This document shows, in pieces, positions 10,201-21,794 of a stretch of 64,000 nucleotides of DNA. Below the pieces are notes generated by a model. That model worked only from the letters and a program-made list of their open reading frames with translations, did no database searches and was not told where the DNA came from. Source of the stretch: Batillaria attramentaria (lineage: Eukaryota > Mollusca > Gastropoda > Batillariidae). A program made the position numbers and the translations under genes. The stretch is from the NCBI GenBank assembly GCA_018292915.2, contig JACVVK020000005.1:5211001-5275000 (forward strand), in the 5' to 3' direction. The first letter of the stretch is position 1. Each line of letters starts with the position of its first letter.

Positions 10201-13181
10201 GTCTCAATGCTGTTGCAAGAAGGTGGTGGTCTGATGATACATCGGCACCCCTCATCACGCGCACATCCCGCCACGATCTCCTGAACTTCCGGCTGATGCA
10301 GATGTGATCAATCTGGTTCTCCGTGACATGGTCCGGCGATCTCCATGTGGCCTTGTGGATGCGCTTGTGTGGGAAGATGCTGCCTCCTATCACTAGCTGG
10401 TTCAGGGCACAAAAGTCTGCAAAGCGCTCGCCATTTTCGTTCATCTGTCCCAGTCCGTGTGTTCCCATGGTGTCCTCATAGCCTGTGTTGTCTGATCCAA
10501 TCTTGGCGTTGAAGTCTCCCATCAGTATGGTCATGTCCTTGGCTCCTCCTCTATCTATCACTGTCTGCAGTTGTTGGTAGAAGTCATCTTTTTTCTCCTC
10601 TTCCGCATCATTGGTGGGAGCGTAGCACTGGATGATGTTCAGCTTGATGTCTTTTTTCTTGGTGATGAATTTGGCTGTGATGATGCGGGAGTTGACAGGT
10701 TCCCAGCCGATGAGTGCCCGCTGTGCCTCCGGTGCCAGCATCAGGGCCACGCCCTCAGTGTGGGGGGCTCCATCCTCTGTGTGTCCAGAGTACAGCAATT
10801 GCTCTCCCGATGAAAATCTCAGCTGTCCTGACTGTAGCCACCTTGTCTCACTCAGTCCCAGTACTCCTATCTTGTAGTTCTTCATCTCTCTTGCTACTTG
10901 TATGGTCCTTCCTACTTCATACATTGTCCTGATGTTCCATGTGGCTACTCTCGTTGTTGTCCTGGGTGTTAGAAGGGGGGTCGGCCTTGCAGCTTCCTTT
11001 CGGCTTTCACTGCAATGCGTCATAGGTCTCCGGGATGGAGACCCTTCCTCGCCCAGGTGAATGTCTCGGTTTGTTGCTGTCGATGCTTCAGTAACTTAGT
11101 GTTTTTTACAGGTAGGGCTGTTAACCCTACGCAAACCCGTTTAGCCTCTTGGAGAGGTGGTCCACATTCGTCTGACCTCTACCCTTCGACCTGTCCAGCT
11201 TGGGTGACCCTGCCAGGAGCATGTGCTCCTGCTGGCATAGTTCTCTGGGTCATTGAGGTACACAAGCCACTACCCCACGACAAGGGTTGGACCATGTAGG
11301 GATTATTTGAATAAGCCGCTGTTTAAAAAATAATGTCCTATTGTATTTTGTTTTTCAGGACAAAAATGTCCTATTGATTTTTATTTTTCAGGACAAATGT
11401 CCTATTGCTTTTATGGAGTCCAGGTCATTTGACTGATAAAGTTGGAAATGGATGTGAATCCCTGCAGAATTTTTTTTTCTCTAAAGTACTTTCTTTGTAT
11501 GGGTGCTTTTGCACCCAAGAGGTACAGGGAGGGTTATGCAACGTTTCTGTTGTTTTTTACAAACAAAATGTCACAAGTTTTGGGAGCACTTCACCAAAAC
11601 CCTTTTTGACAGTCATAAAGTTCTGTGGATCTAGCATGAAAATTGACAGAGCTGCGGATGTTTGAATACGGCAAAGGGTAATATGTACATGTATGTATCA
11701 AAATTTTGTCTTAATATCTGTAAGTGGGTGTGTGTATGGATTCAGTTTCAAAATGTCTGATTACTTTCTTACCAAGCCGGATACCAAGTCCTATAATTTC
11801 TGTGCCACAGTGGACAATATTCAGGACAAAATGGCCTATACTTTTCTTTTTTTTTTTTGGCCTATACTTTTTCTTTATCTCTTTATTTAGCTCTGTCTGT
11901 GTACATGCACATGAATATGTGTACCTGTCTGACTAAAAATTCTCCAAACATATATGCATTGAAAAAATATTTCTGTACACAGGGACTACATGTCTGGGGG
12001 AAGATTCAATGGCAAAGAACGAATCCCTGGCAAGACAGTTATAGTCACAGGAGCCAATACTGGAATTGGGAAAGAAACTGCAAAAGAGTTAGCGCGCAGA
12101 GGTAGGATAGTTTGTGGGAAAGGATGTTGAGTAAATTCAGCTGCTAACACCCCCCCCCCCCTCACACACACATACACACACACACACACACATGCACACA
12201 TATGCACGCATGCACGCACGCACACACTCTCACACCTCCATGTACAGACAATTGGGATGCACTTGGCAGAGATTGATGGTCGTTATTGTTATAATAGAAG
12301 CTTAATTATCATGGCTGAAGGTATTCCCCAGATTATAATGATAGCAGTAACAATGTTTTGCTGTAGCCTCAGTGATCTGGCCAGAATCAACATTGACAAA
12401 AGCCTGCGCACGCAGTGGCTTGTATAAGTACATGTAATAAAACATCTGCAGGTGTCCAGAATCCATGTTCAAGGGTCAAATAGGTAAGTTCTTGGCATTG
12501 GCCATACATGTAATAATACATCTTTATGATTAATGACAACTGTGAAGGTGGCCGCGTGATACTGGCGTGTCGTGACCTTGAGAGAGCAGAGAAGGCCCGA
12601 GCTGAGATTGTCCTTGAAACTGCAAACCGCAATGTTGTCGTCAAGCTGCTTGACCTGGCGTCCATGGGTTCCATACGCGCATTTGCAAAGGACATCAATG
12701 CCAGTGAGTACCAGCGACCCTCTCTGGCTACAGCAGATGTTGCGTTAGTTTGCCATGAACTCATAGTACATGTACATTCTCTCAGAAGTTTGACCCTTAC
12801 TCTGGTTAGAAACTACAGTTGTTGTTTGTACACTGTCCCGGCCGCAAGTCGATAATGCTCTGCTGATAGGGTGGAAGGGAAATACAACTGTAACGCCATT
12901 CAGGATGTTCTAAAGTCTGAACTGACTAACTCCCTACCTGTCGGCCTTACTTTGTAAGTATCAATCGTGTCGCACCATGCGAAAGTTTTCCTTTGGCCAA
13001 GGAATTGACCCAGCCTCTTAGTGACAAGCTAGCAGGCAACACAGACTGTCAGCTCTTTATGTAATTACACAACATATGCCATGGCTGTCAGCTTTAGGGT
13101 TAAGTGTTTTGATCGGACATTTTAACTTGTCAACCTACAGTGTAAAAGTTCTCTTTCTGTATTTGAATGATTCTCTCTGTC

Positions 13182-13253
<72 letters not shown>

Positions 13254-15884
13254 TCAACTGGTGTGTCAGTTCCAGTGAGCGTCTTTTTGTACTGCAGATC
13301 GCCACAATATTGTGTGAAAGCCTTATCAATAATATACTCAGGCACACGTATTTTAGTACACAGGATCATTTTCCAGCTAAGACAACAAGATCCATTCACT
13401 GAACTGTTTAACTTTAATGTGTGCGTTTTAATGTTTAATGTCACCTGCAGATGCAGTAAAATGGTATGTGGGACTTAAGTGATGTTTACCATAGTTACCA
13501 AGTGACTCTTGAAAAAACACCTCTTTTAATTTATTTGTTATTCAATGTTCTTGATTTTGTGTGTGTGTGTGTGTGTGTTGCAGCCGAACCCCATGTGGAC
13601 ATTTTGATCAACAATGCAGGGATCATGCGCTGTCCAAAAATGCTTACTGAGGATGGTTTTGAGATGCAGCTGGGAGTGAACCATTTAGGTAATGGAGACC
13701 TTTTTTCTTTCTTTCTTTTTTTTTGTTGCTGCCCCAACTCTTTGCCAGTTCCAGTGGTGTTCCTCCCAGGTAATGAATGGAATCCACGAAGGGCTCGGAA
13801 GCTGGGGCAATTTTTATTATGCATGATGATGGAGATGAGGATGATGGTAAGATGATGCTATGGAGGTCCATGTGGTTTGGTACTGCCGGACAGGGCCGCA
13901 TTCCACGCTTCCTGTCATAAATTCCTGGCATTAACCAGGCCCGGGGTGGAGGGGGGGGGGGGGGGGATGGCTCAAACTTAGTGACACATGTGTGCATGTA
14001 CACCCAAACACCCACCCCACCGCCAACCCACCCTTCCCCCATCTTGGCATACAACCAACCCACCATGTACATGTACATGTGTCACAGAGGGTGAGTTTGC
14101 GTCACTGCTCACCATGTAGCCTTCACATTTTCTGTCTTGTCTATAATACAGGTCATTTCTTGCTGACGATGCTGCTGCTGGACAAAATCAAGGCATCCGC
14201 ACCGAGCCGCATTGTGAATGTGTCCAGTCTGGCTCACGTCCGTGGCCAAATCAACTTTGATGACTTGAATACTGCAAAGTCGTATGACCCTGGCGTTGCC
14301 TATGCACAGAGCAAACTGGCGAACGTCTTGTTCACCCGTGAACTCGCAAAGAAACTTGATGGTGAGTTTTCACTGCCTTCTTAGGGTATTTTTCTTCAAA
14401 TGACGTCAGTGGACTTACTGGACTTCTTTCCACGTTTCAGTCACATCAAACTGCATGTGTTTCCCTCTTGTAGTGTCTGGCAAAAAAAGTTTGCCAGACC
14501 ATGCCATTTGTTGTGCTCATTATGCTGTGGCGTGTGATTGGCTGAATTCTGGGGGCTTGCCCCTTTTGATTGACAGGAGTGGAGCCATCTGTTGGGGAGC
14601 AGCCTGAATTTCCCCTACAACAGTAATGGCACCTTGGTGGGCTGAAAATCGGTAGGATTTTCCCTTGCCAAATGGCGTCAAAATCACATGCAGACTCATG
14701 TACGGTGCCTGTCTTGCCTTGGTGTATATGTGCAGGCACAGGCATCAAGTGTGCTTATAGAATATCCCATTCCAAAAACAGTCGCACACCATGCATACAG
14801 GGAAAGAAGATGATGTCGCTGAACTGTGGTGTTGCTGTTCCACCAGGGGGAGCAGCGCAAGTTCCCCTTACCGTGGTAATGGGCCTGAAAGACATGCAAA
14901 TATAAAGTAACGCACAGTATAAAATATATACAGATTTGCTGATATGCACATATACTCTACCACACAGGGACAGGAGTGACGGTGAATGCGCTGCACCCAG
15001 GGGTGGTGAAAACAGAGCTGGGTCGACACATGAACATTTTCAAATCTTCCATCAGCCGTGCTGTGTTCGCTCCGATCTCCTGGGTTTTGTTGAAAACTCC
15101 GGTGCAAGGGGCTCAGACAACACTCTACTGCGCTCTGGCAACGGAGCTTGATGGTGTAACAGGAAAATACTTCAGGTGAGATTGTGTTACATGTAACATA
15201 TGGTGGGGGGGGGGGGGGGGGGGGTTGGGTGGGGGGCTGGGAGCAAAAAGAAAAACACGAGGCAAGAACTTCCCAGGTACTGAGCTGATTCCCTTTTTCA
15301 TTTGTATAATTTTGCTTCAAATGATGGAGCTTTGTTGTACAACATACATACTGAAAGAGAGAGAGAGAGAATATGTTTAAAATGAATATGAATCTTAATT
15401 TTGCTTTTATGTTTGCAGCAAGCACACAATTTTCGTGGCAGGGCACAGAGTTGCCACAAAAATGCATGCTTGCTGCTGTTCTGTGCATGCAAGGGAGACA
15501 GCTTATGCAGGCAATAATCTCTGAAACAGGCTGAAAATGTACTGTGCCGGTGAATGCGACAGAATTCACCGCTTCTGTGCACACTGTGAAATACCACGTT
15601 GATCACAAAGTTGTTCAGAACTGTCCACTTTCCTTGTCACCGAGCGTATTTGTTTTTTCCTTCTTAGTGATCTTAGTTGTCTCAGTTGAGGTCTCGCTTA
15701 GCCTGTTTCGGGTCATTACAGAGGCTAAACGTAGTGAAAGCTGATGGTACAGAGTTTCCAGTTACCAGTCTGTCCTTGTTACAGTGACTGCAAGGAGAAG
15801 GAAGTGGCAGAGCAGGCTAAAGACGACGAAGCAGCTAAACGACTCTGGGCCATCAGTGAAAATTGGACTCGCCTCAACTCATGA
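7230..15884 (+). CDS. RDH13: Retinol dehydrogenase 13-like short-chain dehydrogenase, 7 coding exons, 322 aa
   Basis: NAD(P)-dependent oxidoreductase of the RDH11-14 branch, which interconverts retinaldehyde and retinol; vertebrate RDH13 is mitochondrial. Exons: 7230-7300, 11983-12101, 12548-12703, 13584-13688, 14152-14361, 14968-15175 and 15785-15884. All junctions keep the frame and use GT..AG. The start is supported by an N-terminus ([14 protein letters not shown]...) that aligns with human RDH13, including the LLKDY junction and a hydrophobic segment at residues 5-23. Cofactor motif TGANTGIG is at 46-53, NNAG at 125-128, the catalytic Ser pair at 175-176 and YAQSK at 201-205. It then reads VNALHPGV and ends [14 protein letters not shown], close to the family's usual length (human 331 aa). 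A strong acceptor-like site at 7181 suggests an upstream non-coding exon. Intron 1 holds an antisense LINE. RDH14 or RDH12 specificity is less likely but not excluded. Confidence 0.93.
8010..11301 (-). mobile_element. Full-length RTE-like non-LTR retrotransposon (LINE)
   Basis: A 3.29 kb element flanked by a perfect 13 bp direct repeat, ATTATTTGAATAA, at 7997-8009 and 11302-11314, read as the target-site duplication. On its sense (minus) strand it has a ~280 nt 5' leader, one open reading frame of 1002 codons, and a very short 3' end of TAAG repeats instead of poly(A). It sits antisense in intron 1 of the RDH13 gene. The intact frame and identical duplications indicate a recent insertion. Clade (RTE/BovB-like) is judged from the absence of RNase H and the C-terminal GRPRNSW block. 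Confidence 0.92.
8015..11023 (-). CDS. LINE ORF: APE endonuclease plus reverse transcriptase, 1002 aa
   Basis: Single uninterrupted frame. The N-terminal AP-endonuclease-like domain (about residues 25-285) begins [15 protein letters not shown] and has [16 protein letters not shown] and [11 protein letters not shown]. The reverse transcriptase (about 480-800) has [64 protein letters not shown] and the catalytic [11 protein letters not shown]. The C-terminal region has [22 protein letters not shown] and [11 protein letters not shown]. Host annotations often label such ORFs 'craniofacial development protein 2-like', which is a misnomer from BovB. The protein would nick genomic DNA and prime reverse transcription of its own RNA. 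All the motifs needed for activity appear present. Confidence 0.93.
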   Translation of the reverse strand: MTHCSESRKEAARPTPLLTPRTTTRVATWNIRTMYEVGRTIQVAREMKNYKIGVLGLSETRWLQSGQLRFSSGEQLLYSGHTEDGAPHTEGVALMLAPEAQRALIGWEPVNSRIITAKFITKKKDIKLNIIQCYAPTNDAEEEKKDDFYQQLQTVIDRGGAKDMTILMGDFNAKIGSDNTGYEDTMGTHGLGQMNENGERFADFCALNQLVIGGSIFPHKRIHKATWRSPDHVTENQIDHICISRKFRRSWRDVRVMRGADVSSDHHLLATALRLRLKRHTNANSTRTRYNVGLLRNTDTQAAFRISLSNRFQPLQDLIEDSEMDIETQWEHSKKLWHDTCEEVLGKRKTQHKEWISADTIQKLEVRKEKKTALNTSRTRRAKAKAQEEYTAADREVKRSTRKDKRDYIDNLASQAEEAARQGNLKDLYQVTKKLMGKFQQTDKPVKDKNGHPLTTTEEQLKRWAEHFRELLNRPIPETPPDIPPAETELPINCDKPSKAEIRKAIMTLRNGKAAGPDEIPAEAIKADTETAVNMLHSLFSKIWEKEEVPAQWKEGIVIKLPKKGDLRDCSNYRGIMLLSVPGKVLNRILLERMREAVDPMLRDQQAGFRRNRSCADQIASLRIIVEQSLEWNSPLYINFIDYEKAFDSVDREALWKLLRHYGVPGKIISLIQCTYQDMSCRIAHAGQLSESFEVKTGVRQGCLLSPFLFLLVIDWIMKTTTAGRKNGIQWTLWTQLDDLDFADDLALLSHSHSQMQDKTTCLEATSAGTGLKINRKKTELMKINTTANTPVTVGGEPIREVESFVYLGSVVDGQGGTDRDVTARIGKARAAMVMLKNVWASKVVSIRTKLRIFNSNVKSVLLYGCETWRTTKTMQQKIQTFLNTCLRRIFNIRWPEKIRNEELWERAGQEPVAKQILRRKWGWIGHTLRKPASSTTRQALTWNPQGKRKRGRPRNSWRRDTEAELCKQGTNWTGVARIAQNRVRWRRVVDGLCSTWSQGPK
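12173..12212. repeat. (CA)n microsatellite in RDH13 intron 2
   Basis: An imperfect CA run follows a C-homopolymer in intron 2 of the RDH13 gene. Confidence 0.85.
12296..12412 (+). repeat. Dispersed repeat F in RDH13 intron 2
   Basis: This stretch shares CATGGCTGAAG, TTTGCTGTAGCCTCA, CTGGCCAGA and GACAAAAGCCT with 47735-47880 and 49415-49530. It is non-coding and of unknown class, probably part of a SINE-like family. Confidence 0.6.
13185..13252. repeat. (CTGT)n(CT)n microsatellite in RDH13 intron 3
   Basis: Runs of TCTG/CTGT are followed by a CT run. No other content is recognised in intron 3 apart from a (GT)n stretch just before the exon 4 acceptor (13558-13578). Confidence 0.9.
13722..13946 (-). 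mobile_element. SINE family B, 3' part, in RDH13 intron 4
   Basis: The sequence from GCTGCCCCAACTC through CCTGTCATAAAT to TTAACCAGGCCCGG matches the reverse complement of the longer copy at 22066-22548. The tRNA-like head is missing, so it is a truncated copy. A G-homopolymer follows it at about 13950. Confidence 0.7.
14655..14775 (+). mobile_element. SINE family E fragment in RDH13 intron 5
   Basis: GTCAAAATCACATGCAGACTC, a GGTGCCTGTC block and a CATCAAGTGTGC block match the body of the repeat at 45709-46105. Confidence 0.65.
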
Positions 15885-16004
15885 TCGAGTCATATCTGTA
15901 CACTTGTGTCACCACTGGGAAACTTCAACAGTAACGAATCTCTGATGTGCCATGACATCAGCAAACCAAAGAGTGATTCAGAATTTTAGTGATGATTAAA
16001 ACCA

Positions 16005-16463
16005 CCTTTCTTTTCCATTATGCATCCAGACTCAACGACTGGCAATTTTGATCAGATGTATGAAGATACGGAATTTTTACTTACATCCTTGCTTTCATAT
16101 TTGTGAATGATCGCTAGATGTATTGTAGGTAGGAAGAAAACAAAACAGCAAAAGGAAAAAACCAACAAACAATAAACATGAACAAAAACCAACAAACTCA
16201 AACAAGCAAAAACACAAACAAACAAAAGCAGCCTTTCTTTTCTTTCTACAGCTAGCTGTATTATGCATCTAGACTCAAGATTATCAATTTTGATCAGATG
16301 TTGAAGATAACAGAATTTTTACTCACATCCTTGCTTTCATATTTGTGAATGATCGCTAGATGTATTGTAGGTAGGAAGAAAACAAAACAACAAAAGGAAA
16401 AAACCAACAAACAATAAGCATGAACAAAAACCAGCTAACTCAAGCAAAAACACAAACAAAAGC
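16005..16463 (+). repeat. Two-copy tandem duplication, ~240 bp unit, in RDH13 3'UTR
   Basis: The two units share long near-identical stretches, for example CCTTGCTTTCATATTTGTG at 16087 and 16329 (offset 242) and the following GATCGCTAGATGTATTGTAG block. Each ends in an A-rich AACAAACAAA-type tail. Differences are scattered substitutions plus a short insertion at the start of unit 2. Confidence 0.9.
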
Positions 16464-16510
16464 GGCCTTTCTCTTTTTTCCTCTCTCTCTTTTTCTTTTT
16501 TCATGTTCAG

Positions 16511-16516
16511 AATAAA
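16511..16516 (+). promoter_or_regulatory. Candidate poly(A) signal of RDH13
   Basis: AATAAA 627 nt after the stop codon, downstream of the duplicated block. It is the first canonical hexamer in a plausible end-of-gene setting. Confidence 0.55.
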
Positions 16517-16530
16517 ATTATTGTGAATTA

Positions 16531-19211
16531 GTCTTGACTTGTTTCGTCTGAGAGCGTTAAAGAGGCCGGAGATATGCAGTTGAGTACACTGTGCTGTACA
16601 TAATGTAGTGTTTTGCTGTTATTCAAAACGGGCACTGATGGCATAGAAACTGAACCGCGTGCAGTATTCCTCTTGCCTAGTCTACTTATGAGGTAGTTGC
16701 GGTCCAGAATCTATGCATGACAACGATCAAACCTCCAGCTGATGTTTTTAAGTTTGCTGTTTGTTGTGTTTTGTTTTTAATTGGTCATTATTTGTGCGCT
16801 TCACTGAGGTATGTGAAATCACGGGTATGAGGAGCCAGCAGTTAGGAGACCAGTTTTACTGAAACAGTAGTTAGTTGTTTGTTTTGTGCAAAGTAAACCC
16901 CATTTCAGGTCACATGGCAAGCAACCCACGAGTAGTGTCATGTGAATTCATGGTATGTTATCACCTGTGTTATATGCATGTACCAGTACATGTTTGAAAA
17001 AGTTAAAGTGGGTGATGGCCTGTGAACTTGATCCACTTTTTAAGTGGCAGAAGTGAAAGGTTTGTAAAAATTATTATTCTGTTGTTGTTTTTTTTACATT
17101 ATTACAGACATGTAGTCTGGTTTTTTGTTGTTTTGGTTTTTTTTGTTTTTTATCAACACCTTTTGCAATTCTAGAATTGTGCACTTGCACACAATGCACT
17201 GTAAATGTTTATATTGCAGAATTGCATGTTGTAATCTACCAATAAATAAAACATTTGTTGTTCATGTTGACCTCAATACGCTGTCTCATGTGTGCACCCC
17301 CCCCCCCCCCCCCCCCCCCTCCTCTAAATACACACACTTGACACTCTGGTCTAAGAAGTGTGCATGTCACTTCCTCTGAGTGTGCATGTGTGTGTGTAGG
17401 ATTGCAGAGCTGTGGGGAATGGCAGTTCCTGTGATACCCATGCACTGGAATGCGAGTACTTCATTTGTGAAAACGCCAACAGTATGACCAGAAGACTGCT
17501 GCACAAGCTGCTTGCTACAAGTGAAGTGAACGATTACCTCATAAGTTTAAACAGGCTACCCTTCTCAATCAGATTTACCTAGTATGCCGGTGTGTGTGTG
17601 TGTGTGTGTGTCCTTTTGTCCACTTTTTTGCTTTTGTTTGTTGTTGTCTTGTTTTCTTTATTTCTATAAAATGTGTATATGTCAAAAAAGAAGGAAAAAT
17701 AAAGTTTGAACAGGCTAATACCATCTAATTCCAGCTAATACCATCTTTGCTAAGCCTACCTAAGTATTGCTCGTGAGTGCGCATGTACATGTACACTCAA
17801 AATACTTATACTCTACCTTGATGGTTATGATATTTACACTTTGCGCAAGCGGTCGAACATTCAAAGTCTATGACTGTTGTTACACTTCTGGATACCACGA
17901 CAATACTGATCTGTGAACATAAAAATGGAAGGCATATTAGCCCCTTTAATGCCAAGTACATCTGTGCATGGTTTGAGGTTTGAACAGAAACTGTTCCAAC
18001 GATAAAAACGGCAGGCTTTACACGAGACTGCCTGCAGCTGACACACATGTGAATGTAGTCAGCATGATATAAGCGCGCTCCGCATGAGTAGAGCATGGAT
18101 TTAGTCTGTTACACTGCAGCAGCTGTTAAACTGGGGGGTTGTAAGCCTTTCACGTTGATTCAGCCTGGTGTACCTCAGTCAGCTTTTACTAGTACCTTTG
18201 TGACAACATTATGCTGAACTACAATCATCAACAGACAACCTCAAATAAACTGTGTGCTGTGGAAATGCTGCATGCCACGTGCACCGGGTGAGTACTTGTG
18301 ATGTGTATAACTATAATAATGTGACTTACGTTATTGTAGAAATTATTGCCGGGTGAGTTAATCATCACCTAAAATTACCGACCGTTAAATTCCACAGTAA
18401 ATGCTAAGTTCTCTTGTTGCACAAGCCACACTATGTGTACATTGCCTGTCTCATTCGAGAATCACACACGAAATGCGGAAATGAGGGTGGTATGTGTGGA
18501 GGGGGAAAAAATACATCGATCGAACCAGTGAGCTATCTGGGCTTTATGATATATTTGAGAATGATGCTCTCCCTTGATGCGCGAAATATGGATGCCATAC
18601 CTCGTCTGTCGTCAATTTATTGCATACATTCAAAGCACAATTCAAAGTTGCAAAGCGTCTGCTTTACTGTACTGAGGTTGTGTGACGTTTATTTAATGTG
18701 TCGCTCCGTGGCAATCCGTCCGTGCATCACCTAAATGAAGATCTAAATGAAAATTGTGTCATTGTGGTTGTAGGGTATGTATCTCGTGTTGTTTTCTCTT
18801 TTCAAGTTGTAGAACAGCATACTGTGCAAACACATTTGTCCTCGCTTCAACATTGTTGTCCTAGATATCATGGAAACAAAGTACATGTACACGTATGCAG
18901 TACTTCCTGGTCCCTGTTTATGTCCCTTTCAGTCTTGCCCTGTCTACCACGGAAATACCGTTACTTCGTCGTGGACTCTATGTAAGTCCCTGTTTCAAGT
19001 CTCTCTGCACGGTGAACGAAAATGTGTGACCATGCAGTGTCTTGTAAGTTCAACACAAGTTCAGTTGAATTGCTCAGACCGATATCAAATATCCGTTGTA
19101 CATCTGCCCCACCCCCGCTCCCTACAGATTTAATGCATATATATATATAAATTGCGGTCACACCAGTGCTTCTCAGTTACGTCATATTTTTTGTTTTTGC
19201 TTTTTCCTCAG
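16531..19211. other. Intergenic region between RDH13 and the first GH65 gene
   Basis: No coding exon is recognised. Contents: a 23-nt C run at 17297-17319, (TG)n at 17589-17612, dispersed repeat G at about 17740-18110, and otherwise unremarkable AT-rich sequence. A GTAAGT at about 18981 could end a non-coding first exon of the next gene, since that gene's start-codon exon has its acceptor at 19211. This is weak. Confidence 0.5.
17740..18110 (+). repeat. Dispersed repeat G, copy 1
   Basis: Shares CTTTGCTAAGCC, GTGCGCATGTACA-like, TTTACACTTTGCGC and GGTC(G/A)AACATTCAAA blocks with copies at 28655-28965, 32635-32967 and 39195-39450 (inverted). Non-coding, no clear termini. Confidence 0.6.
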
Positions 19212-19227
19212 GACTTTCTTTCGCAAG

Positions 19228-20403
19228 ATGTTTCGGAAGCTTCTTTGGCCCACCATCTTCATCTCTGTAGTCTTGCTAGTGTACTTCCTTATCAGTTCCA
19301 GCATCCCTGGCCATGTCACCAAGCACAGACTGATCACAAATGATCATCTCGCAAACTATATCGCTGTAGAGCAAATAGTCCAAAACTTGGCGCACAGAAA
19401 TGAGGGAGACAGTCATGAGAGACACAGACAGGAACATGCAGCCCCTAAGGAGAACATTTTCAGACTTTGTGCTGTGGCAGATAAGACTAACAGTGCAAGC
19501 TATTCCTGGATACCTTGCAAAAGGGAAAAGACTATGCTCTCCTATTTTCCAGGAGAGTCTTCAGTTGTCGAGGTGAAAAGGTATGTTTTCCACTGTGTTG
19601 ATTGTCATTTCTTGTTTTGGACTGAATAAAATAACGTACGTTGCATGTTCTATCTGGTAATGGCTCTCTAATGCAGGCAGTGAAGAAGTTTGCCTACACA
19701 TGATTTACAGGGCTTAAAATCCCCCCCCCCCTCCCATTTCTCCTTTTGGATTTTAAGCCCTGGTTTTAGCAGGAGTGTAGAAATGTAGACTAGTATGTGT
19801 AGCAGAGTTACAGAAGTTAAACAGAGTGGATTATACATTACGTGTTCACAGAAATGTGATGTTCGGCATGCAGAGTGCATCGAGAACAAATTGGTTAATC
19901 AAAGCAAATCAAGCACCACCCTGTCTACCAACCATCAGCAGAATGCCCCTCTTCTCCACTGTGCACCTTTGTCCTCTCCACCATCATGTAGCCACCCCGC
20001 CCCCCCCCCCCCCACCCCCCCACCCCCCATCCCCCATCCCGTCTCCCATCCGGTCTTCCATCCTGTCTCCCATCCCCTCTTCTCCACTGTGTACCTTTCT
20101 CCTCTCCCTCCACCATCATGTAGCCCACACCCACCCACTCCCCACCCACTCCCCACCCACATGTGTGCACAAAGGGCGTGGTGGTGGTGGGGCCCAAATT
20201 CCCCAGTAATGTACCATGTCCATAATTAACCGAATACAAGCCTCATGTTTTTTTTTCCATGAAATTGATGCCTGTGCCTAGTCCGATGCTGCAGCTTTTG
20301 TGTCGCTGAAGGTTACATCAAGTCACAGTCAATTCTTGACCATGAATGGATTAGAACAGGAGAGACATTTGATTCATTGCTGTTTTACAGCAGTTTTGCT
20401 GGC

Positions 20404-20459
<56 letters not shown>

Positions 20460-21728
20460 ATTTACCTGTGGTCAGACTTTCCTCATAAATTCTTGCGTAG
20501 TGTGTGTCTGGTGCACTTTCACTTTTTTATACCAGTACTTATTAATTTGCTTTTGATTTTTTTGTAAGGTACCTTATTGATTGTTTCAGTGCAGCGTCAG
20601 TTATGTGGCTGAAGCACTGCTGGTTTTTATTTAGTTTTATTTATTTATTTGTTTAAATAGGGGATGTGGCTTACGCAGTGAGGCAGCTTGTTGTCCATGA
20701 ATTACCCAACCAAATCCAACACAGGTCTGACGTTTTCTTCTATTTCTGTCCTTTCTTTACAGTCTGCCAGGTGAACGGTACCTGCCAGAAATCGGAAATG
20801 GTCATGTGGCCACTGTTGTTCAGAGTGAAACAATCTACATGAACGGTCTGTACAATGGTCTGAACACCACAAGCCATCGGGCTCGCATTCCTTCTACAGC
20901 TGCAGTCAAAATCACCCACATAGCCACTTCAGAAAATGTGATCTCCAAATATCGCATGGATTTTGGTAAAGGTAAGGGCACTGCCTCTGTTGTTAGTGTC
21001 ACAGGTTGCTTAGTAAGCAGTTACATGTAGTTACATGTAGTTATTTAGGGCTTAACGCCGTGTAAGCAACAAAGACTTTTTCGAGGCAAGTAAAGAAACT
21101 GTTTCTTCTGGTTCACCTGATTTGTGATCTTTCTTTCCAAATATGTGTAGTTTTGGGCGTGGTTCAAGCTTACAAACCTGCATGCACGCCCATGAACATG
21201 TACATGTATGCAAACACGTACACGCCCGCGCGTGCAAGTGTGCACACACACACACACACGCACACACACACACACACACGCACAGTTTCATGATGATCTG
21301 ATACAGCACTTGGGACTACCAAGTTTCCCGAATGATACAGGTTCTGTAGTGTAGTCATTAGCACTTCAGACCTTGGACAAGTAGACCCTATTTCAAATCT
21401 CAGGTGAGACAAGCAGGATTTATCCAACCGAGGTTGCCTAGCTCCGACCCATAGTGAGGGGCGCTATGGGTCCAGTAAGGAGAGTGCATCTGAGTGCATC
21501 TTTTGGTACGACACATGATGTAGATGATTACACAACCAGCACCGCAGGTGCCATAGTTCTTAGGCCTGGTTAATGGATATTTATGACAGGAAGTGTGGGA
21601 TGCGGCCCTGTCTCACAGTCCTAAACCACATGGACCTCCATAGCATCATCATACCATCATCCTTACCGTCAAGCATAATAAAAGTTTCCCCAGCTTTCAA
21701 GCCCTCTATGGAGTCCACCCACACTTAC

Positions 21729-21794
<66 letters not shown>

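Larger units (their letters stand above)
15885..16530 (+). other. Putative 3'UTR of the RDH13 gene
   Basis: This runs from the TGA at 15882-15884 to shortly after an AATAAA at 16511-16516. Most of it is a tandem duplication (about 16005-16231 and 16232-16463) described separately. No other reading frame of note. Confidence 0.6.

Noticed and set aside
8015..11023. Host gene 'craniofacial development protein 2'
   Set aside because: This label is a known misnomer for RTE-type LINE ORFs; here target-site duplications and RT motifs show it is a retrotransposon.
18414..19133. Frames upstream of GH65-1 that might be additional coding exons
   Set aside because: No similarity to GH65 N-termini and inconsistent frames; at most a non-coding first exon with a donor near 18981.
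19795..20239. Overlapping frames in a C-rich stretch
   Set aside because: Low-complexity Pro/Gly-rich products from CCCAC-type repeats within GH65-1 intron 1; not coding.
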